From: Arenibacter sp. F26102
GTDB taxonomy: Bacteria > Bacteroidota > Bacteroidia > Flavobacteriales > Flavobacteriaceae
DNA: 64,000 nucleotides
Direction of reading: 5' to 3'
NCBI RefSeq assembly: GCF_023015865.1
Contig: NZ_JALKBC010000001.1
Span: 248,001-312,000, forward strand
Shown: positions 53,076 to 61,867 of the stretch, one piece after another
How the letters are laid out: the number at the start of each line of letters is the position of its first letter
Position numbering within the stretch: position 1 is the first letter of the stretch
Program-made: the position numbers and the translations under genes
The notes under the pieces: model-generated
The model's database searches: none
What the model saw: the letters and a program-made list of their open reading frames with translations, nothing else
Told to the model about the DNA's origin: nothing

Positions 53076-55346
53076 TTATTGTGCCTCCAATTTTGCAGGT
53101 TTAACCGTACTATCATGCTCCTTGTAGTAAAGTTCCAAAAGATTCATAGTGGCGTTGATGAAATCTTTGGTCTCCAAAAGAAAGGTAAAGTACAAGGTGG
53201 TATTTTTTGGACTGGATTCTTCTGTACGTGTCCTCGCTATTTGTTTTTCAATTTTTTGTGAAACCATATCCAAGAGTTCTTCTTTGCTGGCAAAAATGAT
53301 ACCAATACGATTAAAGGATCGAGTTTCAAAAGCCGCTTTTGTAGCACTTAGCAATTTTTGTAATTCAAGATCTATTTCCTTTAGCTCTTTTATCTGGTTA
53401 TATTTTAGTTTTTTATGATTATTGTGGATGTGCTTATGGCTTATTTTGTTTAGATATTCCAAAGATTGCGCCATATCCTGCAAATACCCTAATATGGTTA
53501 TATATAGATTACTTGCGCCTACACTGGCATCATCCAAATTCTTTATAAAATAGAAAATATGATCCCTTAATTCATCTATTTCATCGGAGAGTTTACCAAC
53601 ACCCTTTTTATTCTTTTTCAGAAGCTCCAAATCTTGCTTTGCAAGGCCATCTATGATGTTGGTGTATATTTTATTGCTTCTTTTTGCAACGTTGGAAATA
53701 TTGTCCGCACTTTCCTCGATCACCCCTTGGATAGAGCTGCTTTCGGCTTTTCTTAGACTATCTTCCGCTTTTATTTCCTTGGATTTTTTGTTGTGTGAAA
53801 TGTAGTTTCTTACAAGCAATAACACCGCAAGCAATAATAATACAGCGACCATGGACGGAACATGGATATTGATAAGGGAAACAATGACGGCGGCAGAGAC
53901 AAAGGCGATAATGGCCGTAAAGAACCAACCTCCAATAACATTCAATACCCCTGCAACTCGGTAAACTGCACTTTCTGCCCCCCAAGCCCTATCGGCCAAA
54001 GATGAACCCATTGCGACCATGAAAGTAACATATGTGGTAGACAACGGTAATTTGTAAGATGTGGCCAAGGAAATCAATATACCGGCAACCATTAAATTAA
54101 CAGAAGCCCTTACCATATCAAAAGCTGGCATTTCAAAAGTTTTATCCTTGGAAAGGGATATAACGGGCTTTTTAAAGTTGGAATCTATTCTTTCCTGTAA
54201 TGATTTTGGTAAAATCGCTGATGTAACCGAGGATAGCATCATGGCCGATCTTACGATTCCTCTGGACAGGAAATTTGGCTGAAAGCGTTCCTTGGATTCA
54301 CCTTCCCTGGATAGGTTAATTTCTGTTTGGGTTACATAACGTGCTTTTTTGGAAAACCATAGGGTAAGAACCATGACCATTCCCGCTAAGAACAATAAAA
54401 CAGTAGGGGTAGGGACCTTTTCGGCCAATACGGTCATACTAAATTCATTTGCTGGAATACCGGAGGCCTGCCAGGCTTCAAAAGACTGCCATGCGGCAAT
54501 TGGGACTCCTATAAAGTTAACCAGGTCGTTCCCGGCAAAAGCAAGTGCCAAGGCAAATGTTCCTACTATGATAATAAGTTTATAAACGTCGTATTTCAAT
54601 ACCACCGAAATAATATAAGAGAGCATGGTCCAAAGCACTAAGCTTCCTATAATAATGGTTCCGGTATTGTTTTTAATATAATCAAGAACATCTTCACTTA
54701 CGAAAGTGGCACCTTTTAGACCTTTAATTAGGATGAAATAGGTGATCGCTGTCAAGGCAATACCTCCGAAGAGGGCTCCAATGATCTTAGCCTTTTTTCT
54801 AAAGTCGAAAGACAGTAGAATACGGGAGAGATATTGCACCAAGGCTCCTATGGAAAAGGCAATTACAACGGATAGCAAAATGCCCAAAATAATTTCTGTA
54901 GCCTTTGAAGTGTTTATATAATTGTAAATATCAATATAATCACCCCCACTTGAGGCTATTTTAATAAAGGACATGGCGACCGAGGCCCCCAAAAGTTCAA
55001 AAACAATGGATACTGTTGTAGAGGTAGGCATCCCGACTGTATTGAAAAAATCCAATAACAAGATGTCGGTTATCATAACCGCCATGAAAATTATCATAAT
55101 CTCGCTGAACATGAACTCACCGGGATGAAAGATACCCTTTCTGGCGACCTCCATCATACCACTGGAAAAAATGGCACCTATGGCTATACCCAAACTGGCC
55201 ACGATCATTATAGTCCTAAAGGAAATGGCTTTGGAGCCAATCGCGGAATTTAAAAAGTTTACGGCGTCATTACTAACTCCAACTACTAAATCTGCTATTG
55301 CCAAGAAGGCAAGTGCAATAATCATTAATAAATATAAATTGTCCAT
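53076..55346 (-). CDS. PiT-family inorganic phosphate transporter with C-terminal regulatory domain
   Basis: The 756-residue protein contains the two PiT signatures: LVVGVSNDAVNFLNSAIGSK (residues 21-40) and AFAGNDLVNFIGVPIAAWQ (near 270). There are about twelve membrane helices up to residue about 515. The last ~210 residues are soluble and helical (DISNVAKRSNKIYTN, HIFYFIKNLDDASVG, SLEYLNKISHKHIHNNHKKL), PhoU-like in length and charge. They probably gate phosphate uptake. Ordinary PiT carriers lack this tail. A phosphate-type porin gene lies 73 bp upstream on the same strand, so the pair likely forms an outer- and inner-membrane uptake route. Confidence 0.9.
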   Translation of the reverse strand: MDNLYLLMIIALAFLAIADLVVGVSNDAVNFLNSAIGSKAISFRTIMIVASLGIAIGAIFSSGMMEVARKGIFHPGEFMFSEIMIIFMAVMITDILLLDFFNTVGMPTSTTVSIVFELLGASVAMSFIKIASSGGDYIDIYNYINTSKATEIILGILLSVVIAFSIGALVQYLSRILLSFDFRKKAKIIGALFGGIALTAITYFILIKGLKGATFVSEDVLDYIKNNTGTIIIGSLVLWTMLSYIISVVLKYDVYKLIIIVGTFALALAFAGNDLVNFIGVPIAAWQSFEAWQASGIPANEFSMTVLAEKVPTPTVLLFLAGMVMVLTLWFSKKARYVTQTEINLSREGESKERFQPNFLSRGIVRSAMMLSSVTSAILPKSLQERIDSNFKKPVISLSKDKTFEMPAFDMVRASVNLMVAGILISLATSYKLPLSTTYVTFMVAMGSSLADRAWGAESAVYRVAGVLNVIGGWFFTAIIAFVSAAVIVSLINIHVPSMVAVLLLLAVLLLVRNYISHNKKSKEIKAEDSLRKAESSSIQGVIEESADNISNVAKRSNKIYTNIIDGLAKQDLELLKKNKKGVGKLSDEIDELRDHIFYFIKNLDDASVGASNLYITILGYLQDMAQSLEYLNKISHKHIHNNHKKLKYNQIKELKEIDLELQKLLSATKAAFETRSFNRIGIIFASKEELLDMVSQKIEKQIARTRTEESSPKNTTLYFTFLLETKDFINATMNLLELYYKEHDSTVKPAKLEAQ

Positions 55347-55419
55347 TATCTTATAAAAATAGTTTGCAAATATCTAAAGTCTCTAGGTTCGTAACGTTAT
55401 CTTAAGGTTATATTTTTTG

Positions 55420-56625
55420 CTAAAAATGCACGTCCAGTTGTAGTCTATACATCAATTCATCAGGGCCATTCCCAACAGAAAGATAACTAATATCTGTTTG
55501 CACCTTTAATTTGTGGCCAACAATATATTTGGAAAGCCCCAAGGTATATTGATTTTCTGGATTTTCACCAGTAATATTGTTGTTTAATTCTACGTTTGTG
55601 TATCTCCCCGAAATCTCCAAATTGTTGTTAAAAAGATATCCTGTTTGCAGATTTAATCCATGCCCCACTTGAACCACATCCCCGGTCAGGGAGCCGTCTA
55701 TATTTCTGGCAAATGGGTCATCGGCATCCCTGTGGGCGTATTCTGCCATGAAGGAGAATCCGTTGTATTTAAACATGGCATCCAAGAACAGGGTGTTTAT
55801 GTTGGTTTTGTGAAATCCGTAATCGGTTACCATATAATTTCCTTGGCTACCTCTGGTCTTTACAGCATTAAGATTTAAGTTGTAAGTAGCTGCCAACATT
55901 AGTTTTGGGGATTTTTCCCTTTTTAAATCGGCACCGCTGTATTCGTCACCGCCCTTGAATTCACCAAATGGAAGTAATTCCAAACGTCCGCTGTACTGAT
56001 GCCCACCTAAGTTTCCAGTGGTGACGTTTCTACCTTCACCTTGAGAAATGGAGATTATTTCCCTTATTAAAAATGTATCCGATAGGTTGGAGAAGTGTCT
56101 AAGCTGTATGCCCATGTCCCTGTCCAAGGTAAACTGGCCATTCAACAAGGAGCGATCTACCATTTGAAGGTTTCCGGAGGAAATAACACGTTCCATGTTG
56201 CCAGGGAGTTTGGTTTGGCCTACCCAAAGTTCAAAATTTTGATAAAAATTCCACATTACTACCGCATCCAATATATATCGTGGAGCGTCGCTTGTGTATT
56301 GGGAGCCACCGGAAATATCCCGATTGGATAAACCCAATTCAAGTTTGTAACTAAGTTTAGGGGAATAGACAAATCCATCAAATTTTAACCTTGCCCTTCT
56401 GATCAGCGCATTAAAATGAGGGTCGGTAAAATCTCCGTTCGAATTTTCCGTCCAAGTTGTGCTACTCAAAAATTGCATTCTAGCAGCAATCTTTGCACTC
56501 CATGTACTATCCTTGCCCATTAAATTAAAAAGACCCTTGCCAAATTCGGGGGCATTGGTTTCTTGGGAATAAGATGTTAAAAATGAGCACATTATTAGCC
56601 CAATGGCTAAGCATTTCATTTTCAT
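55420..56625 (-). CDS. Phosphate-selective porin (OprO/OprP family)
   Basis: A 401-residue outer-membrane protein with a signal peptide ending TSYSQ near residue 21 and a C-terminal Phe (QLDVHF), as in beta-barrels. Family landmarks are LIRRARLKFDGFVYSPKLSY, AVVMWNFYQNFELWVGQTKL and DRSLLNGQFTLDRDMGIQL. OprP-like porins bind phosphate in the pore. Its neighbour is the PiT carrier. The leader next to the start codon contains TCGACAAAAACTAATA, fully complementary to the 3' part of the adjacent microprotein transcript. ATG 56619 is an alternative start. Confidence 0.9.
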   Translation of the reverse strand: MKMKCLAIGLIMCSFLTSYSQETNAPEFGKGLFNLMGKDSTWSAKIAARMQFLSSTTWTENSNGDFTDPHFNALIRRARLKFDGFVYSPKLSYKLELGLSNRDISGGSQYTSDAPRYILDAVVMWNFYQNFELWVGQTKLPGNMERVISSGNLQMVDRSLLNGQFTLDRDMGIQLRHFSNLSDTFLIREIISISQGEGRNVTTGNLGGHQYSGRLELLPFGEFKGGDEYSGADLKREKSPKLMLAATYNLNLNAVKTRGSQGNYMVTDYGFHKTNINTLFLDAMFKYNGFSFMAEYAHRDADDPFARNIDGSLTGDVVQVGHGLNLQTGYLFNNNLEISGRYTNVELNNNITGENPENQYTLGLSKYIVGHKLKVQTDISYLSVGNGPDELMYRLQLDVHF

Positions 56626-56629
56626 AATA

Positions 56630-56769
56630 TATTAGTTTTTGTCGAGCACAAAGAACCAACATATGTGTTAATTTAATGTTAACTTAGAAACAATATTACT
56701 TTAAATAAAAAAGCTACCTTGGCCAGAGGTAGCTTTCGATTTCAAATCAATAGTCGACAAAAACTAATA
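56630..56769 (-). promoter_or_regulatory. 16-nt inverted repeat linking porin leader and microprotein transcript
   Basis: On the minus strand TATTAGTTTTTGTCGA (56769-56754) begins at the last sense codon of the 22-residue ORF. Its exact complement TCGACAAAAACTAATA (56645-56630) ends four bases before the porin ATG at 56625. A terminator lies between. A terminated microprotein RNA could therefore pair with the porin ribosome-binding region. A readthrough RNA could fold on itself and hide the start. Confidence 0.6.
56710..56736 (-). terminator. Rho-independent terminator after the 22-residue ORF
   Basis: A 10-bp perfect stem (AAAGCTACCT at 56710-56719, AGGTAGCTTT at 56727-56736) has a 7-nt loop. 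On the minus strand the run TTTTTTATTTAA follows. It lies 28 bp beyond the microprotein stop codon and 85 bp before the porin. Confidence 0.85.
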
Positions 56770-56832
56770 GTTAAAATGAAACCAAAGTAGTCTTAAGACA
56801 AGTGCTAAGATGGTGAATACTAATAAGTCCAT
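56764..56832 (-). CDS. 22-residue single-helix membrane microprotein, copy 3
   Basis: ATG 56832 to TAG 56764 encodes MDLLVFTILALV, then LRLLWFHFNY. MDLLVFTI resembles MELYIYTI of the ORF at 37215-37301 and the C-terminal RLLWFHF resembles RIIYHHHF there. The frame is one hydrophobic helix with a single Asp at the start and an Arg and aromatics at the end. A strong terminator immediately after it shows that a short transcript ends here. No Shine-Dalgarno is evident, which is common in this phylum. Its 3' end carries the antisense match to the porin leader. Confidence 0.5.
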   Translation of the reverse strand: MDLLVFTILALVLRLLWFHFNY

Positions 56833-56957
56833 TGTAATCTTAAGTTTAACTTATTGTTAAAATTTAGGCTGATGATTTTGGGATCTGGAATGTGTGCAAG
56901 GGTTTTATTATGTGTTGAATTTCTAAAAATGTATCTTGCGGCAATTAAATTTAGAAC
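56833..56957. other. Divergent upstream region of the microprotein and dgt
   Basis: This 125-bp region must hold both promoters. On the minus strand CTAAATTTTAAC approaches the -7 consensus (TAnnTTTG with one change). On the plus strand TATCTTGCGG lies 24 bp before dgt. Neither is a full match. Confidence 0.3.
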
Positions 56958-58301
56958 ATGAATTGGGAACAACTTCTATCATTAAAACGCTTTGGTGATA
57001 CCCACAAAAGAATAAGAAAGGAACAGGATGAAACTCGATTGGGTTTTGAAGTGGATTATGATAGGGTGATATTTTCTGCAGCCTTTAGGAGTCTACAGGA
57101 CAAGACCCAGGTAATACCCTTGTCCAAAACCGATTTTGTCCATACCCGACTTACCCATAGCTTGGAAGTCTCTGTAGTGGGGAGAAGCCTCGGTAGGATT
57201 GCCGGAAAGAAAATTTTGGAAAGACATCCCTATCTTAGTGAGGTACATGGATATAGGTTTAATGATTTTGGGGCCATAGTGGCCGCTGCAGCATTGGCCC
57301 ATGATATAGGAAATCCTCCCTTTGGGCATAGCGGTGAAAAGGCTATTGGGGAATATTTTAAAACGGGAAAAGGCCAACAATTCAAGGAAGTCTTGACTCA
57401 AAAGGAATATCAGGATATTATAGATTTCGAAGGCAATGCCAATGGTTATAAGTTGTTAACGGAGACCCGAAAAGGAGTAGAAGGTGGATTGCGACTAAGT
57501 TATGCCACACTAGGCGCTTTTATGAAATACCCAAAGGAATCATTGCCCAAAAGACCTACAAGGCATATTGCGGATAAGAAATTTGGGTTTTTTCAGCAAG
57601 ACGTTGTTTCTTTTAAGGAATTAGCCTTGGAATTGGGATTGGAATCAAGGGGCAAAGGAGAGGATGTAGGTTTTTGTCGACACCCACTTACCTTCTTGGT
57701 GGAGGCTGCGGATGATATTTGTTATACTATTATAGATTTTGAGGACGGAATCAATTTAGGGCTTATTTCAGAGGATTATGCTTTGGAATACTTAATTAAG
57801 TTGGTAAAGGACAGTATCAATATAAAAAAGTATAATGAGTTGGTCTATATGGAAGATCGACTGAGCTATTTAAGGGCTTTGGCTATCAATACCTTGATTT
57901 CGGATGCCATTGCCATTTTTATTGAAAACGAGGAAGCTATCTTAAAAGGGGAATTCTCGGTTTCCTTAATGGAAAAAAGTAAGTTCAAGGCACAAATCGA
58001 GGACATTCTTAAATTAAGTGTGCAGAAGATATATCAGTCCCAAGAAGTAATTGAAAAAGAAATAGCCGGTTATAAGATAATCTCGGATATTTTGGATGTG
58101 TACACCACGGCTTTGATCCGGGAAAAGGAGGGAAACAGTTCCAATTACGACCGATTAATGATTTCTACATTGCCCGAATCCTATAGGGAAACTACAGATT
58201 CTATATATCCCATTCTCTTGAATACCTGCTGTTATGTAGCCAGTTTATCGGATAGTGCAGCAGTGCATATCCATAATAAAATTATGGGAAGACAGCTTTA
58301 G
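56958..58301 (+). CDS. dgt: Deoxyguanosinetriphosphate triphosphohydrolase-like protein
   Basis: A 447-residue HD-superfamily enzyme that splits dNTPs into nucleoside and triphosphate. The metal site is spread over FVHTRLTHSLEVSVVGRSLG (first His), AAALAHDIGNPPFGHSGEKA (HD pair) and FLVEAADDICYTIIDFEDGI (last Asp). RTRYDRVIFS-like residues at the start (DYDRVIFSAAFRSLQDKTQV) are the usual dGTPase N-terminus. It matches the ~450-residue group. Its 3' end overlaps the DUF3078 gene by four bases. Metabolically it opposes the NrdAB enzyme encoded 20 kb away. Confidence 0.93.
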   Translation: MNWEQLLSLKRFGDTHKRIRKEQDETRLGFEVDYDRVIFSAAFRSLQDKTQVIPLSKTDFVHTRLTHSLEVSVVGRSLGRIAGKKILERHPYLSEVHGYRFNDFGAIVAAAALAHDIGNPPFGHSGEKAIGEYFKTGKGQQFKEVLTQKEYQDIIDFEGNANGYKLLTETRKGVEGGLRLSYATLGAFMKYPKESLPKRPTRHIADKKFGFFQQDVVSFKELALELGLESRGKGEDVGFCRHPLTFLVEAADDICYTIIDFEDGINLGLISEDYALEYLIKLVKDSINIKKYNELVYMEDRLSYLRALAINTLISDAIAIFIENEEAILKGEFSVSLMEKSKFKAQIEDILKLSVQKIYQSQEVIEKEIAGYKIISDILDVYTTALIREKEGNSSNYDRLMISTLPESYRETTDSIYPILLNTCCYVASLSDSAAVHIHNKIMGRQL

Positions 58302-59410
58302 AAGTCATATACCAGACCAACCCCCAGTAATTGTTTAAATTGAATTTTGCGTTTACCCGGGGTAGTAACGGTTCCGTCTGTGGCTTTTACCTCGTCGAAT
58401 ATAATATCGTGGTCATATAGAACATGGGTGCCTATGGAGGCCTTTACGTATTTGTTTACTGTTAGGTCCAAGTTTAATTCCCAGTCCACATCAATATTTC
58501 CAAAATTCTTCACGTAGTCCGAGTATAATTGTAGTCTATGATTTAATTTCACATTATCATAAACTACAGTTTCCCAACTATTGGAGACCAGAAAACCGAA
58601 TTCGAGATAAACGTTTTCGCCCTCCTTTATGATATTGCCATCCGTATCTACCAGTGCTTTTTGAACTCCAAATGCACCACCGTTTGCTAAGGTTTGGTCC
58701 AATACAAAGGTAGATTTGAAAGTAAGCGGGGCCAGACGCAGGTTGAATTTCTTACCTTCTGGAATATAGGATGTACCAGCTCCCAATAGGGCATAGCCTG
58801 GAGCCATAAATCTAGAAATTGGTTTATCCCGATTGGGGTATTTGTAACCATTGGAGAACTGTGTTCTAAATTCGGCGCTGGCAGAATAATACCAATTGCT
58901 TATGGTGTCCCTTCTAAAGGCAAAGGTGGAGGAAAACCGCAGTGCGTCATCGGACTTCCTTAATTTAAATCCTTCCTGGGCATTAAGGCCATATCGGATA
59001 TCCAAATTGTTGTTTAATTGAACGTATCGAAATTTATAATTTCGAACAAATTTAGCGCTGGCCAAACCGGAAATGGAATTGTTTCCCCCTGCATTCCAGT
59101 TTACAAAGGCTACCTCACTAAAATTAAATCCAAGTTTATTCTCCTTTTCCCAGAATGAAGGAATACTGAACCGCCTGTATTTTTCTTCCAAAGGTTTGGT
59201 GCGCTTAAAGGAAACAACAGGGTTGGTTAGGTCCGCACCCCGGGGAATATATTTTATTTTGTCCTGCAAGGTCCTTATTACAATGGTATCTATACGCATG
59301 GAATCCACTTGGGTGGAATCCGGAGCTTGTGGTGCAGGTATAGTATCTTGGGCAAATAAAAAATTAAAATTTAGAAACAGAAGGACAATAATGAAAATTT
59401 TACCGTACAT
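58298..59410 (-). CDS. DUF3078 family outer-membrane protein
   Basis: The 370-residue protein has a signal peptide ending LFAQ near residue 21 and a Pro/Asp-rich linker. A beta-rich body of about 280 residues ends with GVGLVYDF, an outer-membrane C-terminal Phe. NKLGFNFSEVAFVNWNAGGN and YVQLNNNLDIRYGLNAQEGF are typical of DUF3078, a Bacteroidota family of unknown function. It lies one base after dxs on the same strand and is probably co-transcribed with it. Confidence 0.87.
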   Translation of the reverse strand: MYGKIFIIVLLFLNFNFLFAQDTIPAPQAPDSTQVDSMRIDTIVIRTLQDKIKYIPRGADLTNPVVSFKRTKPLEEKYRRFSIPSFWEKENKLGFNFSEVAFVNWNAGGNNSISGLASAKFVRNYKFRYVQLNNNLDIRYGLNAQEGFKLRKSDDALRFSSTFAFRRDTISNWYYSASAEFRTQFSNGYKYPNRDKPISRFMAPGYALLGAGTSYIPEGKKFNLRLAPLTFKSTFVLDQTLANGGAFGVQKALVDTDGNIIKEGENVYLEFGFLVSNSWETVVYDNVKLNHRLQLYSDYVKNFGNIDVDWELNLDLTVNKYVKASIGTHVLYDHDIIFDEVKATDGTVTTPGKRKIQFKQLLGVGLVYDF

Positions 59411-59411
59411 G

Positions 59412-61190
59412 CTAATCAGAATTCAAAAGGTTGTTAATATAATTTTTTAAGGTCGATATATCTATTTTAGCCATTTTTTGGAGCTCTTCCACTGTTCCCT
59501 GCTCAATAAAAACATCTTCCACACCAAAAATTTTAATGGGAACAAAACTATGGATCTCGTTTGCATATTCCAAAATTGCACTTCCGAATCCACCTATTTT
59601 GCAACCATCCTCTATGGTGATGACCTGCTCATAGGTAGAGAATATTTTGTTCAACATAACAGTGTCCAAAGGTTTTACAAATCGCATGTTGTAATGACCA
59701 ATAAGGTTATTGTCTTTAAGGCTTTTCAGCAAACTGCCCACCATATTCCCAATATGACCGATCGAAAGTACCGCAATTTTCGTTCCTTTTTTTAATTCTT
59801 GTGCAATTCCTATCGGTATTTTATTAAAATCCTGTTTCCAATCCAGGATTACGCCTCTCCCTCTTGGATACCTTATTGCTATAGGTTGTCCCAATCCCAG
59901 TTGAGCTGTGTACATAATATCCCTGAGCTCAATTTCGTTCATGGGGGCAAAAATAATAAGATTTGGAATACATCGTAAATAGGCCATATCATAGAGGCCA
60001 TGATGTGTTGCGCCATCCTGACCCACGATACCTGCACGGTCTAAACAGAATATTACCGGAAGATTCTGAAGTGCCACATCGTGGATGATCTGGTCATAGG
60101 CACGTTGCAGAAAAGTAGAGTATATATTACAAAAAGGCACCAGTCCTTCCGCTGCCATACCCCCGGCCATGGTTACCGCATGTTGTTCCGCAATACCAAC
60201 GTCAAATGCCCTGTCGGGTAATTGTTCCATCATGTATTTTAAGGAGCTACCAGTGGGCATAGCCGGAGTTATACCTACAATGTTTTTATTTGTTTTAGCC
60301 AATTCCACTATGGTGTGTCCAAATACATCTTGATACTTCGGTGGCTGCTTTTCGGAATTTTTTGGTAAAAGGTCACCTGTTTCCTTATTGAATTTTCCAG
60401 GGGCGTGATACACTACTTGATTTTCCTCAGCTTTTCTGAGACCTTTTCCCTTGGTGGTTATGATATGCAGCAGTTTGGGACCTTCTATAGATTTTAGCCT
60501 ATTCAATTCCTTGATTAGGGAGGCCAAATCATGGCCATCCATAGGGCCTGAATAGTTAAAATTTAAACATTCGAATATGTTTTCATCTTTTGCGGTCCCT
60601 TTTTTAACATTGGTTAGGTACTTTTTTAGGGCCCCCACGCTGGGGTCTATTCCAATGGCATTGTCATTGAGGATTATAAGGATGTTGGCATTGGTGTCCC
60701 CGGCGTGGTTAAGTCCTTCGAAGGCCATACCACTTGCAATGGATGCATCACCAATGACTGCAATATGCTGTCTATTCTTTTCGCCCTTTAACTGTGAGGC
60801 CAAAGCCATCCCTAAAATGGCCGAAATGGAAGTAGAGCTATGTCCGGTACCAAAATCATCATATGGGCTTTCAGAGCGCTTGGGAAACCCGCTTATGCCC
60901 CTTAATTGTCTGTTGGTGTTAAATGTTTCCCTACGGCCTGTCAGTATTTTGTGGCCGTAGGCCTGATGTCCCACATCCCAAATTAGTTTGTCGGTAGGGG
61001 TGTCAAAAACATAGTGTAGGGCTATTGTTAATTCCACAACTCCCAAGCTAGCCCCTAAATGTCCTTCTTTAGTGGCAACAATGTCTATTATGAACCCTCT
61101 TAATTCTTGGGCAAGTTGTATTAAATCCACTATTTCTAAGGTTCTTATATCCTTAGGGTCGTTAATATGTGGTAGAATTCCGCTGGGCAT
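59412..61190 (-). CDS. dxs: 1-deoxy-D-xylulose-5-phosphate synthase
   Basis: The 592-residue ThDP enzyme makes DXP from pyruvate and glyceraldehyde-3-phosphate, the first step of the MEP isoprenoid route. DTPTDKLIWDVGHQAYGHKI, the ThDP motif GDASIASGMAFEGLNHAGD...NDN, and the DRAG motif (FCLDRAGIVGQDGATHHG) are all present. It is slightly shorter than the ~630-residue E. coli enzyme, which is common in Bacteroidota. The start is ATG 61190: a TTG six codons upstream overlaps the -7 promoter element at 61206-61213. Confidence 0.95.
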   Translation of the reverse strand: MPSGILPHINDPKDIRTLEIVDLIQLAQELRGFIIDIVATKEGHLGASLGVVELTIALHYVFDTPTDKLIWDVGHQAYGHKILTGRRETFNTNRQLRGISGFPKRSESPYDDFGTGHSSTSISAILGMALASQLKGEKNRQHIAVIGDASIASGMAFEGLNHAGDTNANILIILNDNAIGIDPSVGALKKYLTNVKKGTAKDENIFECLNFNYSGPMDGHDLASLIKELNRLKSIEGPKLLHIITTKGKGLRKAEENQVVYHAPGKFNKETGDLLPKNSEKQPPKYQDVFGHTIVELAKTNKNIVGITPAMPTGSSLKYMMEQLPDRAFDVGIAEQHAVTMAGGMAAEGLVPFCNIYSTFLQRAYDQIIHDVALQNLPVIFCLDRAGIVGQDGATHHGLYDMAYLRCIPNLIIFAPMNEIELRDIMYTAQLGLGQPIAIRYPRGRGVILDWKQDFNKIPIGIAQELKKGTKIAVLSIGHIGNMVGSLLKSLKDNNLIGHYNMRFVKPLDTVMLNKIFSTYEQVITIEDGCKIGGFGSAILEYANEIHSFVPIKIFGVEDVFIEQGTVEELQKMAKIDISTLKNYINNLLNSD

Positions 61191-61205
61191 ACTTAAAATG
61201 TTACG

Positions 61206-61213
61206 CAAAACTA
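61206..61213 (-). promoter_or_regulatory. TAnnTTTG -7 element for dxs
   Basis: TAGTTTTG on the minus strand matches the consensus and lies 15 nt before ATG 61190. It also excludes the longer TTG start. Confidence 0.5.
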
Positions 61214-61342
61214 AGGTATTTAAATGTTGAATTGAACATTTCTTAGGGGATCATTAATGGTTTTTAAGGAAATTTTAAACAAATGGTATTTTTTTTGTCC
61301 CTACGCCAATATTTGTTACTATTGTGCCTTAAAATGTTTCAT

Positions 61343-61792
61343 ATGATCAATCCGTTCGATGATACTTATTTCATGAAAAAAGCCTTGCAAGAGGCAGAGG
61401 CCGCTTTTGAAAAAGGGGAGGTTCCCGTAGGGGCTGTGATAGTTGTTGAGAATAGGATTATTGCCCGGGCACACAATTTAACGGAACTATTGAACGATGT
61501 TACTGCACATGCCGAAATGCAGGCTATAACCGCGGCGGCCAATTTTTTGGGCGGGAAATATCTTCACAATTGCACCCTTTATGTCACCTTGGAGCCCTGT
61601 CAAATGTGTGCAGGGGCCTTATATTGGAGTCAAATTTCGAAGATTGTTTATGCGGCAAAGGACGTGGAAAGGGGTTTTGTGGCCATGGGAACCAAAATAC
61701 ACCCCAAAACAGAATTGCTCAGCGGGGTTTTGGAAGAGGAAGCCTCTGAAATTCTAAAACGTTTCTTTATTCAAAAACGCAATTTGAATTAG
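61343..61792 (+). CDS. tadA: tRNA-specific adenosine deaminase / nucleoside deaminase
   Basis: A 149-residue zinc deaminase. The start MINPFDDTYFMKKALQEAEA is typical of TadA. The catalytic motifs are TAHAEMQAI (zinc His and catalytic Glu) and LEPCQMCAGALYWSQI (two zinc Cys). It converts A34 to inosine in tRNA-Arg(ACG); a guanine-deaminase role cannot be excluded. The twenty extra upstream codons of the longest frame lack conservation, so ATG 61343 was chosen. Confidence 0.88.
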   Translation: MINPFDDTYFMKKALQEAEAAFEKGEVPVGAVIVVENRIIARAHNLTELLNDVTAHAEMQAITAAANFLGGKYLHNCTLYVTLEPCQMCAGALYWSQISKIVYAAKDVERGFVAMGTKIHPKTELLSGVLEEEASEILKRFFIQKRNLN

Positions 61793-61867
61793 TTAATATT
61801 TATAAAAGTTTCCACTACGCAACCATTTCACGGAATATGGGTCTAATTATATATAATCTTTTTGAAT

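Noticed and set aside
61191-61208. Longer dxs product starting at TTG 61208
   Set aside because: The TTG overlaps a consensus -7 element (61206-61213), so transcription would begin downstream of it.
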